Shown here in pieces: positions 1 through 11,000 of a stretch of 64,000 nt of DNA. Position numbers and translations under genes: made by a program. Location: contig OW028573.1 in assembly GCA_932294295.1 (NCBI GenBank), positions 69,727,829 to 69,791,828 on the forward strand, given 5' to 3'. Origin of the DNA: Alitta virens. Lineage: Eukaryota; Annelida; Polychaeta; Phyllodocida; Nereididae. The notes below the pieces were generated by a model, which was given only the letters and a program-made list of their open reading frames with translations, was not told the DNA's origin and did no database searches. Every line of letters begins with the position of its first letter. The stretch's first letter is position 1.

Positions 1-1637
1 TATGAACCAATATTTAAATCTGCTCGTATCTGTCTCCTGAATGACTCTTCAGTACTATTTGATAATCCAATCTTATGCATTTTGACAATTGGTGATTGCA
101 CAATGTTTCAAGAAATCTCATTCTTTCACCTTTTCCTTTATATATCAGTTGTTCTATGTTATACCTACATGGTAATTTACATGATAGTTCTGGTTTAGTA
201 TTATTTTGTATGAGGTTAATTACGGTTCATTCACAAATTTGACTTTGTAATTTTGATCTATAATTTTGATCTATAATTTCTATACATTTGGTCTATAATT
301 TCTATGCATTTTTGCTTTCTTCATACTTTATCTTTTAATTGATTGCAGTTTAAACAACTCTTCAGAAAGTGGTGTTTCATAAAAGAGAAAAAAAACTAGA
401 TAATATGCCGTTCACATCACCAAATCTTTCTTTCTTTTCCACAGGTCTGCCATCATCCAAAAGCTACTAGGACTTGGTTTACTTACATTGCTTCTTTCAT
501 CTTCAATGCACAACATTACAGCAATTTCCTCATTTACTACTGTTGTATTTTTATACTCCACACTAGTTTACAAGTCGCTACTTTGTTATTAGCTTGTTGT
601 CCGAGGTGAAGCATTAATTGCGACCATCCAGAATGTGCCCAAGTTATCTTGTTCTAAAATTGTCTTTTTGATAATCAAATGTGTGGAAAGACATGAGGAT
701 CTGATTTACCATATATGCCAAAATATTAAGTCCTAAAAACTGTGATAAAAATGCCTGTGTTGAACTGAAAAGTCTCCCAAAGGGGACAACATGAAAAATT
801 GTTCGAAAAAAGCAATTCAGTGTGGCCAAGTCAAAGAGCTTATGGAGGATTGAAGGATTAAGGAAGGTTAGCATCTTCTCTATTTGTCATGCCATGTTGT
901 CTATAATTGTCTTTGATATCCTGTTCTTCTCTTCTCAAACACATTTGTGCCCATGTCTCACCACCAGCTTTGGATTGACGGATCATGCTGTGATCACAAA
1001 TGCATTCGTTGTTTTGCACCATACCACTATTTAAGGACATTGCCCAAACTCTTGTGATCCTTATTTGCTTGATTCGTGTCTGTGTTCTTGTGCCTCTCTT
1101 CTTGTGTATAAGATCATTTGTTATGACCATGTACTTTGTTTCTTTTTTAAGGGTTCATGTTGCCGTGAATGTTCTTCTTTGTTTTGCTTGCATGTTCCAA
1201 GTGGTGTTTATCTGAGTGTTTCTTGTTTGTATACGTGTGGAATTTACATAAGTAAAGAAGATCCAGAAAGAGAGAGGAAGTAAGATTAAATAACAGCCAC
1301 AGATTTTGTGGAAAATTACATTTTGCATCACGGTGTTCTGGAACAATCATTTGAGAGTTTCTTGATCTTCAGATCGACAATGTATATGTGTACACTTGAC
1401 AAGTATATGACTACAAAGAAATTAATTATGAACAATTATTAGTTGCCTAAACATTGCTAATGACATGAGCAGTTTGTTTTATAACAAGTTAAAGGAGTGC
1501 TGCAAGTTGTGTAGTTCCGTTTCCCCACGAATGTCACGGGTGGTGAACTTCGATGTTGTGTCAAATCTAAATGGCGTAAAGTGTTTTCATAAGTCAGTAA
1601 AGTAAACTTGCTTATAGATGTACTTTATTATTATTAG
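1..1637 (+). other. Intron of the PDZ-scaffold gene
   Basis: This AT-rich stretch precedes the first recognisable PDZ exon and ends in a normal acceptor (TTATTATTATTAG). I see no exon with a convincing PDZ or other domain reading. A pyrimidine tract ending in CACAG at about 444 could be an acceptor, but what follows has no recognisable protein. The open frames here are short and look accidental. Confidence 0.6.
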
Positions 1638-3647
1638 GTTGGAGCAATGAGGAGGTCCGATTGGTAGAAATACAGCGGGATGATGATGGATCGCTTGGTC
1701 TAAGCATTGCGGGAGGAACGAACAACCCTGGTGGGGATGGTCCAATAATTGTGGCCCAGATGACCCCAGATGGACCCGCTGCCCAATCACAAGAGTTAAG
1801 AGTAAGTTTTGCATAACACAACATTATATTCTGGTGTTCTTGTGATGGCTGTTTCAGTCTTTACAGCATGTCCAGTGTTGTTTGACTAAACATTAACAAA
1901 ATAATATTGCGCGTTTGATAAGCTGTTTATGTTGTTTGTCGAGTTGATGTTTATAACACACTATTAAAAAATGTTGTCTGTTTGTGTACTATTATTGATG
2001 TTTAATCAAAAATGAATGTAGATTGTTTGCCAATCACTCTTTAATCAATAACAATCCTCTTTAGATTGGGGACCAAATTCTCACCATTAACGGAGATCCA
2101 GTTGAAAATCTGACTCATGACGATGTAGTTGATTTGTTGAAAGCTGCTGCCTCCCCCATCCTGCTTCAGGTTATGCAAGGTACCATATCTTTTGTTAAAT
2201 TCCTGGGTTTATATATCATGTTCCAATAGCACGAGTCTACTCCATGCACCCTCAACTAAGTTGTTTCGCTATTTAAAGAACTCAAAGATCTTGTCAGTTT
2301 TAGCAGTCCCACCCTTTTTTGCATCATGAAAATATTTACCTCCATAAAAAAATGATTTGAAGTCCATGACAACAGAATAAGCCAGTAAAAATTGACGAGC
2401 ACCCTGGCCTAACTCATAACAGGTCATTTTATTATATCATATGATAGCCCAGATTTTGTAGTTTCACAGAATGACAAATTTTTTAGATGACCACCTAGGG
2501 AAAAATTTTCCAGCTCTGTTTCCATGGGAACAAAATTGATAAAAAATTAAAATAAAAGAAAAAAACAATTACAAAACATCTATGTTGAGTGTGTATTAAT
2601 CCTGCACCTTATTACATTTTCTTGTTGTGTTGAGCATGTATTTTTCATTTATTTTGTTTTGAGCATTTTAAGTTTTGTTTTTACCAATTCATGGTTTGTG
2701 CCTCAAGCATGTTGTTTAACCTGCATGTTGCACTGTTGTCATTTACGTGTTCAAATATCCTTTGACGTTAAAGGCGCCATAGAAAACCTTTACACGATGC
2801 ATCAACATCAAATGTCTGCCACCATGAAAAAACTTTAAAAAAAAAAAAAGGTTACTAAAAAGCCATATAGAGGAAAATTTTACGGTACACATGTAAATGA
2901 CAACATGTACACATTGATCCTGGCAAACAGAGATTATGAATCTGTCTGCAACATCCTTGTAATGTTGTGGACAACAAGCCAGCATGGTATGCATGTTATT
3001 TCAGGGAATGACATTGTGTTAGGCACAGAAGCTAGCCCCTTCATCCAGCGCAACCAGGGCCTGAATATACCACCTTCTCCTCCTTCCATCCCCCCAGATA
3101 GTTCAATCCTTGAGTGGAGGTCAGTGACAGATAAAGAGTTTATAATAATTTGTTGCATGATTTACTTAACATTGCACGATAATAATGTGATGATTGTTGA
3201 AATATAATGTAGCAAGCATGATTTGAGTTTTTGTTGTCTATGTGATGCACTAGTTTTTTTTAAATTTCATATGTTATAAATGGTTTAGAAACTTTTCGTA
3301 ACTAATTCAAATATGTTGGTGCGTTTGTAGAGGACTTATGTGATAGAATTGACTTTCTTAATTGCAGTGGCAGTACAGGTGAAGTTGTCAAGACGATTCG
3401 GTTGGAGCGAGGATCCGATGGGCTGGGCTTCTCCATCGTTGGGGGTTACAACAGTCCCCATGGCGACCTGCCAATCTATGTCAAGACCGTCTTTGCCAAA
3501 GGGGCTGCCGCCGAGGATGGTCGTTTGAAGCGTGGTGACCAACTCATTGCTGTAAATGGACAAAGTCTAGAAGGAATTACCCACGAGGATGCTGTGAACA
3601 TACTTAAGAATGCACGGGGCACTATTGACCTGACCATCTTGACCTAA
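1638..3647 (+). CDS. PATJ/MPDZ-type multi-PDZ scaffold, C-terminal part (5' partial)
   Basis: C-terminal 223 residues of a multi-PDZ polarity scaffold. Family knowledge: PATJ and MPDZ bind PALS1/Crumbs and junction proteins at the cell cortex. Exons read as 1638-1801, 2065-2179, 3005-3119 and 3368-3647, and the codon phases join without a stop. The first two exons encode a PDZ domain with carboxylate-binding loop SLGLSIAGG, matching MPDZ PDZ12 / PATJ PDZ9. Exon 3 is a Pro/Ser-rich linker (PPSPPSIPP). The last exon encodes the final PDZ (GLGFSIVGG, then DLPIYVKTVFAKGAA and GRLKRGDQLIAVNGQSLEG), nearly identical to the last PDZ of vertebrate MPDZ. The protein ends TILT just after the domain, as in MPDZ/PATJ. 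The donor after 2179 (GTACCA) is weak. I cannot say whether the gene is closer to PATJ or MPDZ; a single pre-duplication orthologue is likely. The N terminus lies outside the window. Confidence 0.92.
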
Positions 3648-3955
3648 TCATCCAAGAGTGGATATGATTTGAAACCTTACCATCAGCATTAATGAACTAA
3701 GACTTATACTAAATAATTTGCAATGATGCTAGACATCACTTGGCTGCCTGTAGCTCACTAATTCATGCTTTCCTCACATTTCTGAATATTTACTGAATGG
3801 TCACATTTGTACGCTGTTATCAATTTTCACTTGAGTTTATAGCTTTCATTTTATGGGAATGATTTTTACATTTTAGGAAAGTTCTGTTGTCCAATTAATG
3901 TTATTTGCTCCATGACTAACAGTTCTGCCCAATAGTAGTGTCACTGAGAAATTGA

Positions 3956-3958
<3 letters not shown>

Positions 3959-4003
<45 letters not shown>
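3959..4003. repeat. (TA)n microsatellite
   Basis: An uninterrupted TA dinucleotide run of about 45 bp in the likely 3' UTR of the PDZ gene. Confidence 0.97.
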
Positions 4004-4551
4004 CAATCAAAGAATCTTGAAAATGAACTTTTTAACATGATGTGTCCAATTCTTTGTGCTCAGTGTGCACAAGACTTATGGTGTGATTACATTTTCATGA
4101 CAAGTCACTGCTTTGGTGAAGTTGGGAAAAAAAAACACAAAGTTAAAAAACTGCAGAGTGTGGATGAGACAAATTTAGAGGCTATGGGTGAATTGTATAT
4201 AATATGCCTTAAAGCCTGAAAGTTGTATTTGGCCGCTAACAAATTCTTTAGTATTTGCTACCGTCTCAGTGAATGTCTAGGCATATTTGCTTGAGATGTT
4301 CCTGTCATGTTATAATTAATTAGCACTAAAACCACACACAAGTGTATAGGATAATTTTGTACTTCCATTGTCGTCATGCCATGTTTGTTGCTACGGAGCA
4401 AAGTCAACTTGTCGAGTCACTGGCAAACCTGACCGTGTTACGTCTGTCTAAATATGGGCAACCAAGCCCATTGTGTTTGATTTAAGTTCTACACCTTTAG
4501 TCTTGTTACAAGTTGATAGCATACCTATAACTGTCTATGTTCCACCAAGAT

Positions 4552-4557
4552 AATAAA
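4552..4557 (+). terminator. Candidate poly(A) signal of the PDZ gene
   Basis: Canonical AATAAA about 0.9 kb after the stop codon. A second candidate, ATTAAA, lies at 5482-5487. Which one is used cannot be told from sequence. Confidence 0.45.
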
Positions 4558-5496
4558 GTACAGGTGTACGGATTCCCAATTCAAGGTGTACATAATATAT
4601 TTTTGCTGAAATTAAAATTTCAACCTCATGGAATGAATTTAAAGATGTGTAAATTATTGAGGAATGATAATTATATGTATATATTTGGAAAATTGAGGTC
4701 TGGTTGTTGAAGTTGATTTGGGGATTTTGCAGTACAATTATAATTATGCTTAAATTATTCAGCATGGAAAAAATTGTGTTAAAGGCCACTGGACTTCATA
4801 TTTAATGCTGTTTAATCCAGTGACTTTTTATGAGTTGTACTTAATATTTCAATTAATCAAATCTTTTTTTTTTTTTCCTTTTTAAGGCAATCATCATGTC
4901 ATTGTCCACATTTGTATCAAACTTTTTTACATTAGAAAATGTAATGTGTATACACTGATTAAAATGAAGATGTACAGCACACTTTAGTTGATAAGTAGGT
5001 TAGTCGCTTATCAATGAGAGGAATTTTTGCTACGAAAGACATTTGAAATTCATGATTTGTGAATATTTGAAGAATTGTACATAGTAAACTGTTGGTTTTA
5101 ATTTAAGTAATTATTTTGCCGGCACCTCGGAATATGAAGTTGGGCAGATGTCTTTAGTAGTAATTATTCAGCCTTTTATGATTACGAGTTTGAATGATAT
5201 GGTTATTATAAAATTTTAATGTTTTCAGAAGTTTTTATATAAAGTTGTGAAGAGAAGGGTTACAGCATAGTTGTTAATTTCTTTGTTGATCTATGCAAGG
5301 TGATGACTTTGTCCGCATTGAACTAGGGAACACTAAGTGTGGAATTGATCGGCACAGTGCTCTTCCAAATTTGGTGCAGTTAACATTGAGTTCCGTGAGG
5401 ATGAGTTAAATGTTATTGCTGTTAAATCATGTACTACTAGTGTCTTTGAATACATTTGTTAAATTAAAATATGTACAAAACATTAAATAATCTGTT

Positions 5497-5502
5497 TTTA
5501 TT
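5497..5502 (-). terminator. Poly(A) signal of EEF1AKMT1
   Basis: AATAAA on the minus strand (TTTATT on plus), about 93 bp after the minus-strand stop codon. It lies only ~10 bp from a plus-strand ATTAAA, so the two convergent transcripts may overlap at their 3' ends. Confidence 0.6.
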
Positions 5503-5594
5503 TTGTTATTTACAAAAAAACATGAAAGGAAATATGATGCCTATGAATGATACACTGAGTAACCACATACTGTACAAATTAAATGAAAAGCTGG

Positions 5595-6744
5595 TCAGAG
5601 GTACTTAGTTTCATAATTAGCATAGCATCTAAATTCATTGGCTAAATTACGAGAATGTTTTGGTTGAAAATTGCATATGTGCACTCCTAGAAATTCTTTG
5701 GCCATATCTTCCATGGAGGCTCCTGAAATACAGAAAATATAAAATGGGCATACATAGTACTTCATGCACTATATTTTTCACACACTTTTACAAGGTGTAC
5801 TTATTTACATAAGCTTTTAAGTAATAAATAAATGCAGAAAATTACAGGGTAGGGTATGTCTAACAATTTGGGTCATATTTACCTGTGCATAGAATAACAG
5901 GATTCTTTGTTAAGAATTTAATGGTCTGTGAAGTCTTGGATAGACATTCTTCTGATAAGAATGGGGGGTCAGCCACCACAACATCAAAGGCTTCTTGCAA
6001 AGATCTGTGCAGTCCTAAAGGATTTTTGTAATCGTAATATATGAAGTCCTTGCCAAAACTAGCAAAACGCTTGTCATATTCCAAAATGACTGCAGAGCAG
6101 GAACCTGGAAGCATTTTTCTTAGTTTGTGGTAAAGGGTGGGACAGCTGACACATGCAATTCTGGAAAGAAAATTGCTAAATGATCATCTATAAATTGGTG
6201 TTGTCAAATTTTTATGAAAAAGATACGTGTTGCTATATCACATTTATTACCTGCCTTTTTCCCCAGCAATGTGCAAGGCTTCCTTTGCCAGCATCTCTGC
6301 TGTTTCATCACTGTACCAGAACTGACTTAATTGCTGGAAAGAAATCGTGCTGGTCAGTGGCCAGTCATGTAAAGAATCATGGAAGCTCATGGATGGGTAC
6401 GTTCTTTAAAGTCTGCCATAACTAAATATATTAAATATACAATTTATTATTATATAAGAGCTCATCAAGAAGTGGTACCACTGTTACAATTGAAAGAGCA
6501 AAAAGACCTAGATTAATTTGCTATGGTATTACATTGCACATCACTATCACAAATTATTTACACATTATATATCACATATGACAGTTCTACATACCCAGTC
6601 CTCAGCTACCATAGGGGATTCTTGACAATTCTGGGCATCATCTGCCACAAGTTCTTGTGCTGCTTGTTGCTCAGCACAAAATTCTTGCAAAGCAGCAAGC
6701 GCATGGCTGGACAACCGTGGTGTGTCATCATCACTGTCACTCAT
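5595..6744 (-). CDS. EEF1AKMT1: eEF1A lysine methyltransferase 1 (N6AMT2 family), complete
   Basis: Class I SAM-dependent methyltransferase; the human enzyme methylates Lys79 of elongation factor eEF1A in the cytoplasm. Four exons on the minus strand: 6744-6595, 6333-6251, 6160-5883 and 5722-5595, 639 nt in all, giving 212 aa (human about 214). The N terminus [20 protein letters not shown] is nearly the human one. Exon 2 reads [20 protein letters not shown], exon 3 reads ILEYDKRF and then the (D/N)PP(F/Y/W) catalytic motif as [15 protein letters not shown] (human has DPPY), and exon 4 gives [16 protein letters not shown] before the stop. The ATG at 6744 is preferred to the upstream in-frame one at 6771 because it matches the family start. 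All introns are GT/AG. The gene is head to head with PYROXD1 (1.27 kb apart). No defect is visible. Confidence 0.95.
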
Positions 6745-7874
6745 TGTGGAACACTGGAATAAGAGAAACACATTTTTGTCTTATCATGACTTATGTGATG
6801 TCCAGAGCCATCCTGTACCCCAGCTAGTCCAGAGAAGCTCAGACAGAGCTCTATCATAAATAATTTCAACATCTTGAAGCTGTATCGTGAATTGAATTTA
6901 CCTTTTGAAGGATCCCCTAAAAGCCGACTATGGTATATTCATGGAACTGTATATTGCTTCGCATAGAAACTTCAACCTGTCATTGAGTGTCAACAAAACC
7001 CACGTGCGAGCTGTCAATTTAAGTTCATGAATTATCACATAGGTGGCAGTGCAAACCGTTTAAAAAAAACGGTTTTATGGTTGTATGAAGAGATTGTGGA
7101 ACTCGTGAATTTACTGGGCTAGTCTATAACAACTTCAAAATTATCATAACTCAATAACAGTGCATGACACCATCAGAATATCGAGCAATATGCAAAAATT
7201 CAAGCGATACTCTTACGGCAGGTGGCGTGCAGATCGCCATCATCATGGCTTTGCTGGGTTGTTCAAGACTTTGGTGCTATCACAACTAGGCTATTTATTT
7301 CCATATAGCTGAATGTCAGACGTTGTTGTGGTACAGTATAAATATGTAGGCTTTAATCTAAATTTTTGAAAAAGAAAATGTTCAGTATGTCATGTATTTA
7401 TAGAGATATTGGGTGGTGTCCTATTATCGCTACGTTACGTTACATAGGCCCTATCTTCTGAATTGAGATGCTCAGCTCAGTTGTCAATATCACTTTGTTT
7501 TACTGTATTGGGTTTTGTGTGCAATTTGTATGACTGGCATATTTTTACTAATACTAGTTATTTGTGTCAGCACCTGATATAATTAATGATGATATTGCCC
7601 TTAAGTAAAGATAATACCATGTTTCTATGTAGTTATTATATATATTGTTAACTGTTCATATCTATGTATTTAACTTGATTTATTTGTCTTCTTATTGGGA
7701 GGGGGGGGGGGGGTCATTTGCAGCTTCCATAAGCTTGAGGCTCACCTCCTATCAACAATAACCATGATAACATTCAACTGAATAGTATTTGTACTTCATG
7801 TTATTACTTTGTCCATTGTACAATTGGGTATTTTGTCTAATCCATCTGTAACTGTTATTGTTGTTAAATTAACC

Positions 7875-7905
<31 letters not shown>

Positions 7906-8010
7906 CTCAAATTCTAATAACATGTGTTTAAGCTATCAATATATAGGAGTGGGGAATGAACCCTATCAGTCTCTGTAATTTGTCATTTAACTGTAGGCTG
8001 TGATTCAAAG
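6745..8010. other. Intergenic region between divergent EEF1AKMT1 and PYROXD1
   Basis: Probable bidirectional 5' region, 1.27 kb. It contains a G13 run at 7701-7713 and a TA run near 7876-7902. No CpG-rich block or clear TATA box is seen. CTGTAG directly before PYROXD1 exon 1 (near 7991-7996) could be an acceptor for a 5' UTR intron. Confidence 0.5.
7876..7902. repeat. (TA)n microsatellite
   Basis: Short TA dinucleotide run about 110 bp upstream of the PYROXD1 start codon. Confidence 0.9.
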
Positions 8011-11000
8011 ATGGCTTCAAAAGAATCCATATTCAAGTATATCATTGTTGGTGGGGGAATTGCTGGTGTTACATGTGCTCAAACGGTAGGTATAAATAAT
8101 TCGAGGCATATTTCTTCATTATTCAGTCAGTATAATGTCAGGCTTTTATTATATAACATTCAATCATTCATGTTGCAGTTATCTCATCTTTGTCCAGATG
8201 ATTCCGTTTTGCTGTTAACAGCATCACCTGTGATTAAAGCTGTGACTAACTTCAGAAAGGTACTTTTATCTTTAGAATATGTTTCTATTCAGTGCCCCTG
8301 TTAGTAGGCTGTTACTATATATTAAAAAACCGTTTTTGTGTTTAGGTTACACAAAGGCTTGAAGAATTTGATGTCGAAGAGAAATCTGTGGATATTCTGA
8401 AGGAGATGTGTCCAAATGTTTCTGTGATTGAAAGTCCTGTTGAACGCCTGGATGGTGAGAAAAAGGTAGGGCTTGGGAGAACTTACTGGGAAGTGTTGTC
8501 AATGCACACATGATGAGCAAATACTTTCATAAATGACAAACTTTTTTGTAATCAATTTGCGTGTTACAATTTAGATCATCTATACAAACAAGGGACACCA
8601 TCAGTATCAGTATTTATGCATATGCACAGGAGGATCTCCAAAGGTGCGTTTTTAACCCGATATTCAGATACTCAGAATATCAAATCATTCACTTAGGCCG
8701 TGTCGTAAACAAGGGTCTGGTGGATATTATTAAAGCAGGGCGTGATACGCAACAAAAGTAGGTCACTCACTGCGCCCATTAATTTTAACTAGGCAGCAAG
8801 CAAAATAGTTCTTTAAATTCTTCCTGTACGACGTTGCATCAATTTATTTAATACTGGGGATTGTCGACTTTTATTATCATGATTAATATAAAGTTATTTA
8901 TATACATTCAGATTCCTTACTCCCACCACCAGGATTCTTGCTCCCCCAAATTCCCCAAGACCCTCTCCTGCAGAAAGGCCTGATATGAGAGGGTCTTGCG
9001 TCAAGACTGCTGTTTGTGCTAATTGCTAACTCTATTTTTTTGCTTGTTCATAGCTCATTGCCGTCAACCATCCATATGTTCTGGGCATTCGTGATACAGA
9101 AACAGTCAAGGTAGATTTTATGCAGTTTGTCTGTTGGTTATTAATTGCAGCTAAATTCCTTGTAACACTGTGTTTATAGAGATTTCAGCATGTTGTAATT
9201 TTGCAGGTTTTCCAAGAAAAACTAGGTTCAGCCAGACGGGTTATGATTGTTGGAAACGGTGGCATTGCAACAGAACTATCGTAAGACTTTAGTACCTGTT
9301 TTATGTCAAATGCAAATGTGCGAGCACCACAATAATTTTTGTAAGATTTATATACTGAACACGTAATACTTTACTGACTGCAGATTTGAAATAGAAGGAT
9401 GTGACATCATATGGGCAATCAAAGACAAGCACATCACCCACACTTTTATTGATGCTGGTGCAGCAGAGTTTTTTAAGCCAGAGTTGAGCAAGGACAAATC
9501 AAAAAATCCTTTTCCAACTAAACGATTAAAATATACTGCAAAAGGTTTGTGTCTACATCAAACATTTCTGAAAATGTTTAAATGCCCTACACTGAGCCTG
9601 TTTATCTATTTTGATCATAATTTTTGTTAAGATGATGAAGGTTCACCTCTGATCAGTAAGAAGTCTCATATGGGTACAGCACTTGGGCCAGATTGGGCAG
9701 ATGGTCTCAAAATGCATGGTAATGCTAATGTAAGTAATATCCACATTACATAATACATTAGTGATATCAAATTTAGTAAAGAACATGTTGCATGAAATGT
9801 ATGTAAGAGAAGATAATCTGGAATAATACTGTATGCATTTTACAGGGTAATTACAAGCTTCACCTAGAGCATAAAGTAGAGGTTAAAAAACTTTGGAATC
9901 CAACTGAATTGAAGGAGGCCAAAAAAACACCTCATGAGATTGACCTTTCAGGGGCATCTTCAAGTAAGTCCTTTCATCACCAGAATAAAACGGTGTATAA
10001 GAACTATTAATTTGGCCTATTAAAAGCTGGAATAAATTTGCTTGGTTCTTTGAATTAATTTCAGCTGAATGGCCAGTTTACGTGGAGCTGACAAACGAAA
10101 AAATATTTGGCTGTGACTTTGTTGTCAGCGCAACCGGTGTCATTCCTAACACACAACCATTTCTGTCTGGAAATAAGGTTTGGAGTTTATATGTTGCTGT
10201 ATTTCACTCAGTTTTATATCAATGAATTATTTAATTAATTGATACAAATTAACAGTTCCAGATTGCAGAGGATGGTGGCTTGTGTGTGAATGATAAAATG
10301 GAAACAACAGTAGAGGGCGTTTTTGCTGCTGGTGATGTATGCACTGCCACCTGGGAGCATGCAGAGAACTGGCTTCAGGTACATACTCTAGCAATAACTT
10401 TATGTAAGGCTTCTAAGCAAAATGATTGGCATGACTGTTTTTTTCCCTCAGGGTAGACATACATTTTCCATCAGATACAAATGTGGTCGAGTTGCACCCT
10501 GTCATGTGCAAAACAATTCACATGATCAATGTTTTAAGAAAGTCTCATCTATACCTTTTTATATTCAGATGAGACTCTGGTCCCAGGCAAGACAAATGGG
10601 GGCTTATGTGGCAAAATCTATGGTTGCCAAAGATCAAGGCGAAGACATCTCTATGGATTTTTGTTTTGAGCTTTTTGAACATGCCACTAAATTCTTCAAT
10701 TATAAGGTATGACCATCTTCCAATTTTCACCTAATCCTGCGAAATTTGTTATAGATCAGATGAGAGAAACTATGTAACATAAGTAGCGATGTCTACATAT
10801 TTCCCAATTTTATTGTCAACAGGTTGTGTTGCTAGGAAAATTCAATGGACAAAATTTGGGAGAAAATGTGGAACTGTTACTCAGGGTCACCAAAGGTAAG
10901 ATTTAAACTTTACAATATAGGTCTCTGTTGCTTTGGGCTTTCAAAAAATGTTGACAGTTACCAGATATTCATAAATGTAAATCGGGTTATAAAGATTCAT

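Larger units (their letters stand above)
3648..5594. other. 3' UTR of PDZ gene and convergent intergenic DNA
   Basis: AT-rich non-coding DNA between two convergent genes. It holds a TA dinucleotide run (3959-4003), a plus-strand AATAAA at 4552-4557 and a possible distal ATTAAA at 5482-5487. The minus-strand poly(A) signal of EEF1AKMT1 is at 5497-5502. No coding region is recognised. Confidence 0.6.

Noticed and set aside
444..480. Possible extra exon after a CACAG acceptor
   Set aside because: No frame shows a PDZ or conserved linker, and the short reading (SAIIQKLLGLG) matches nothing I know of this family.
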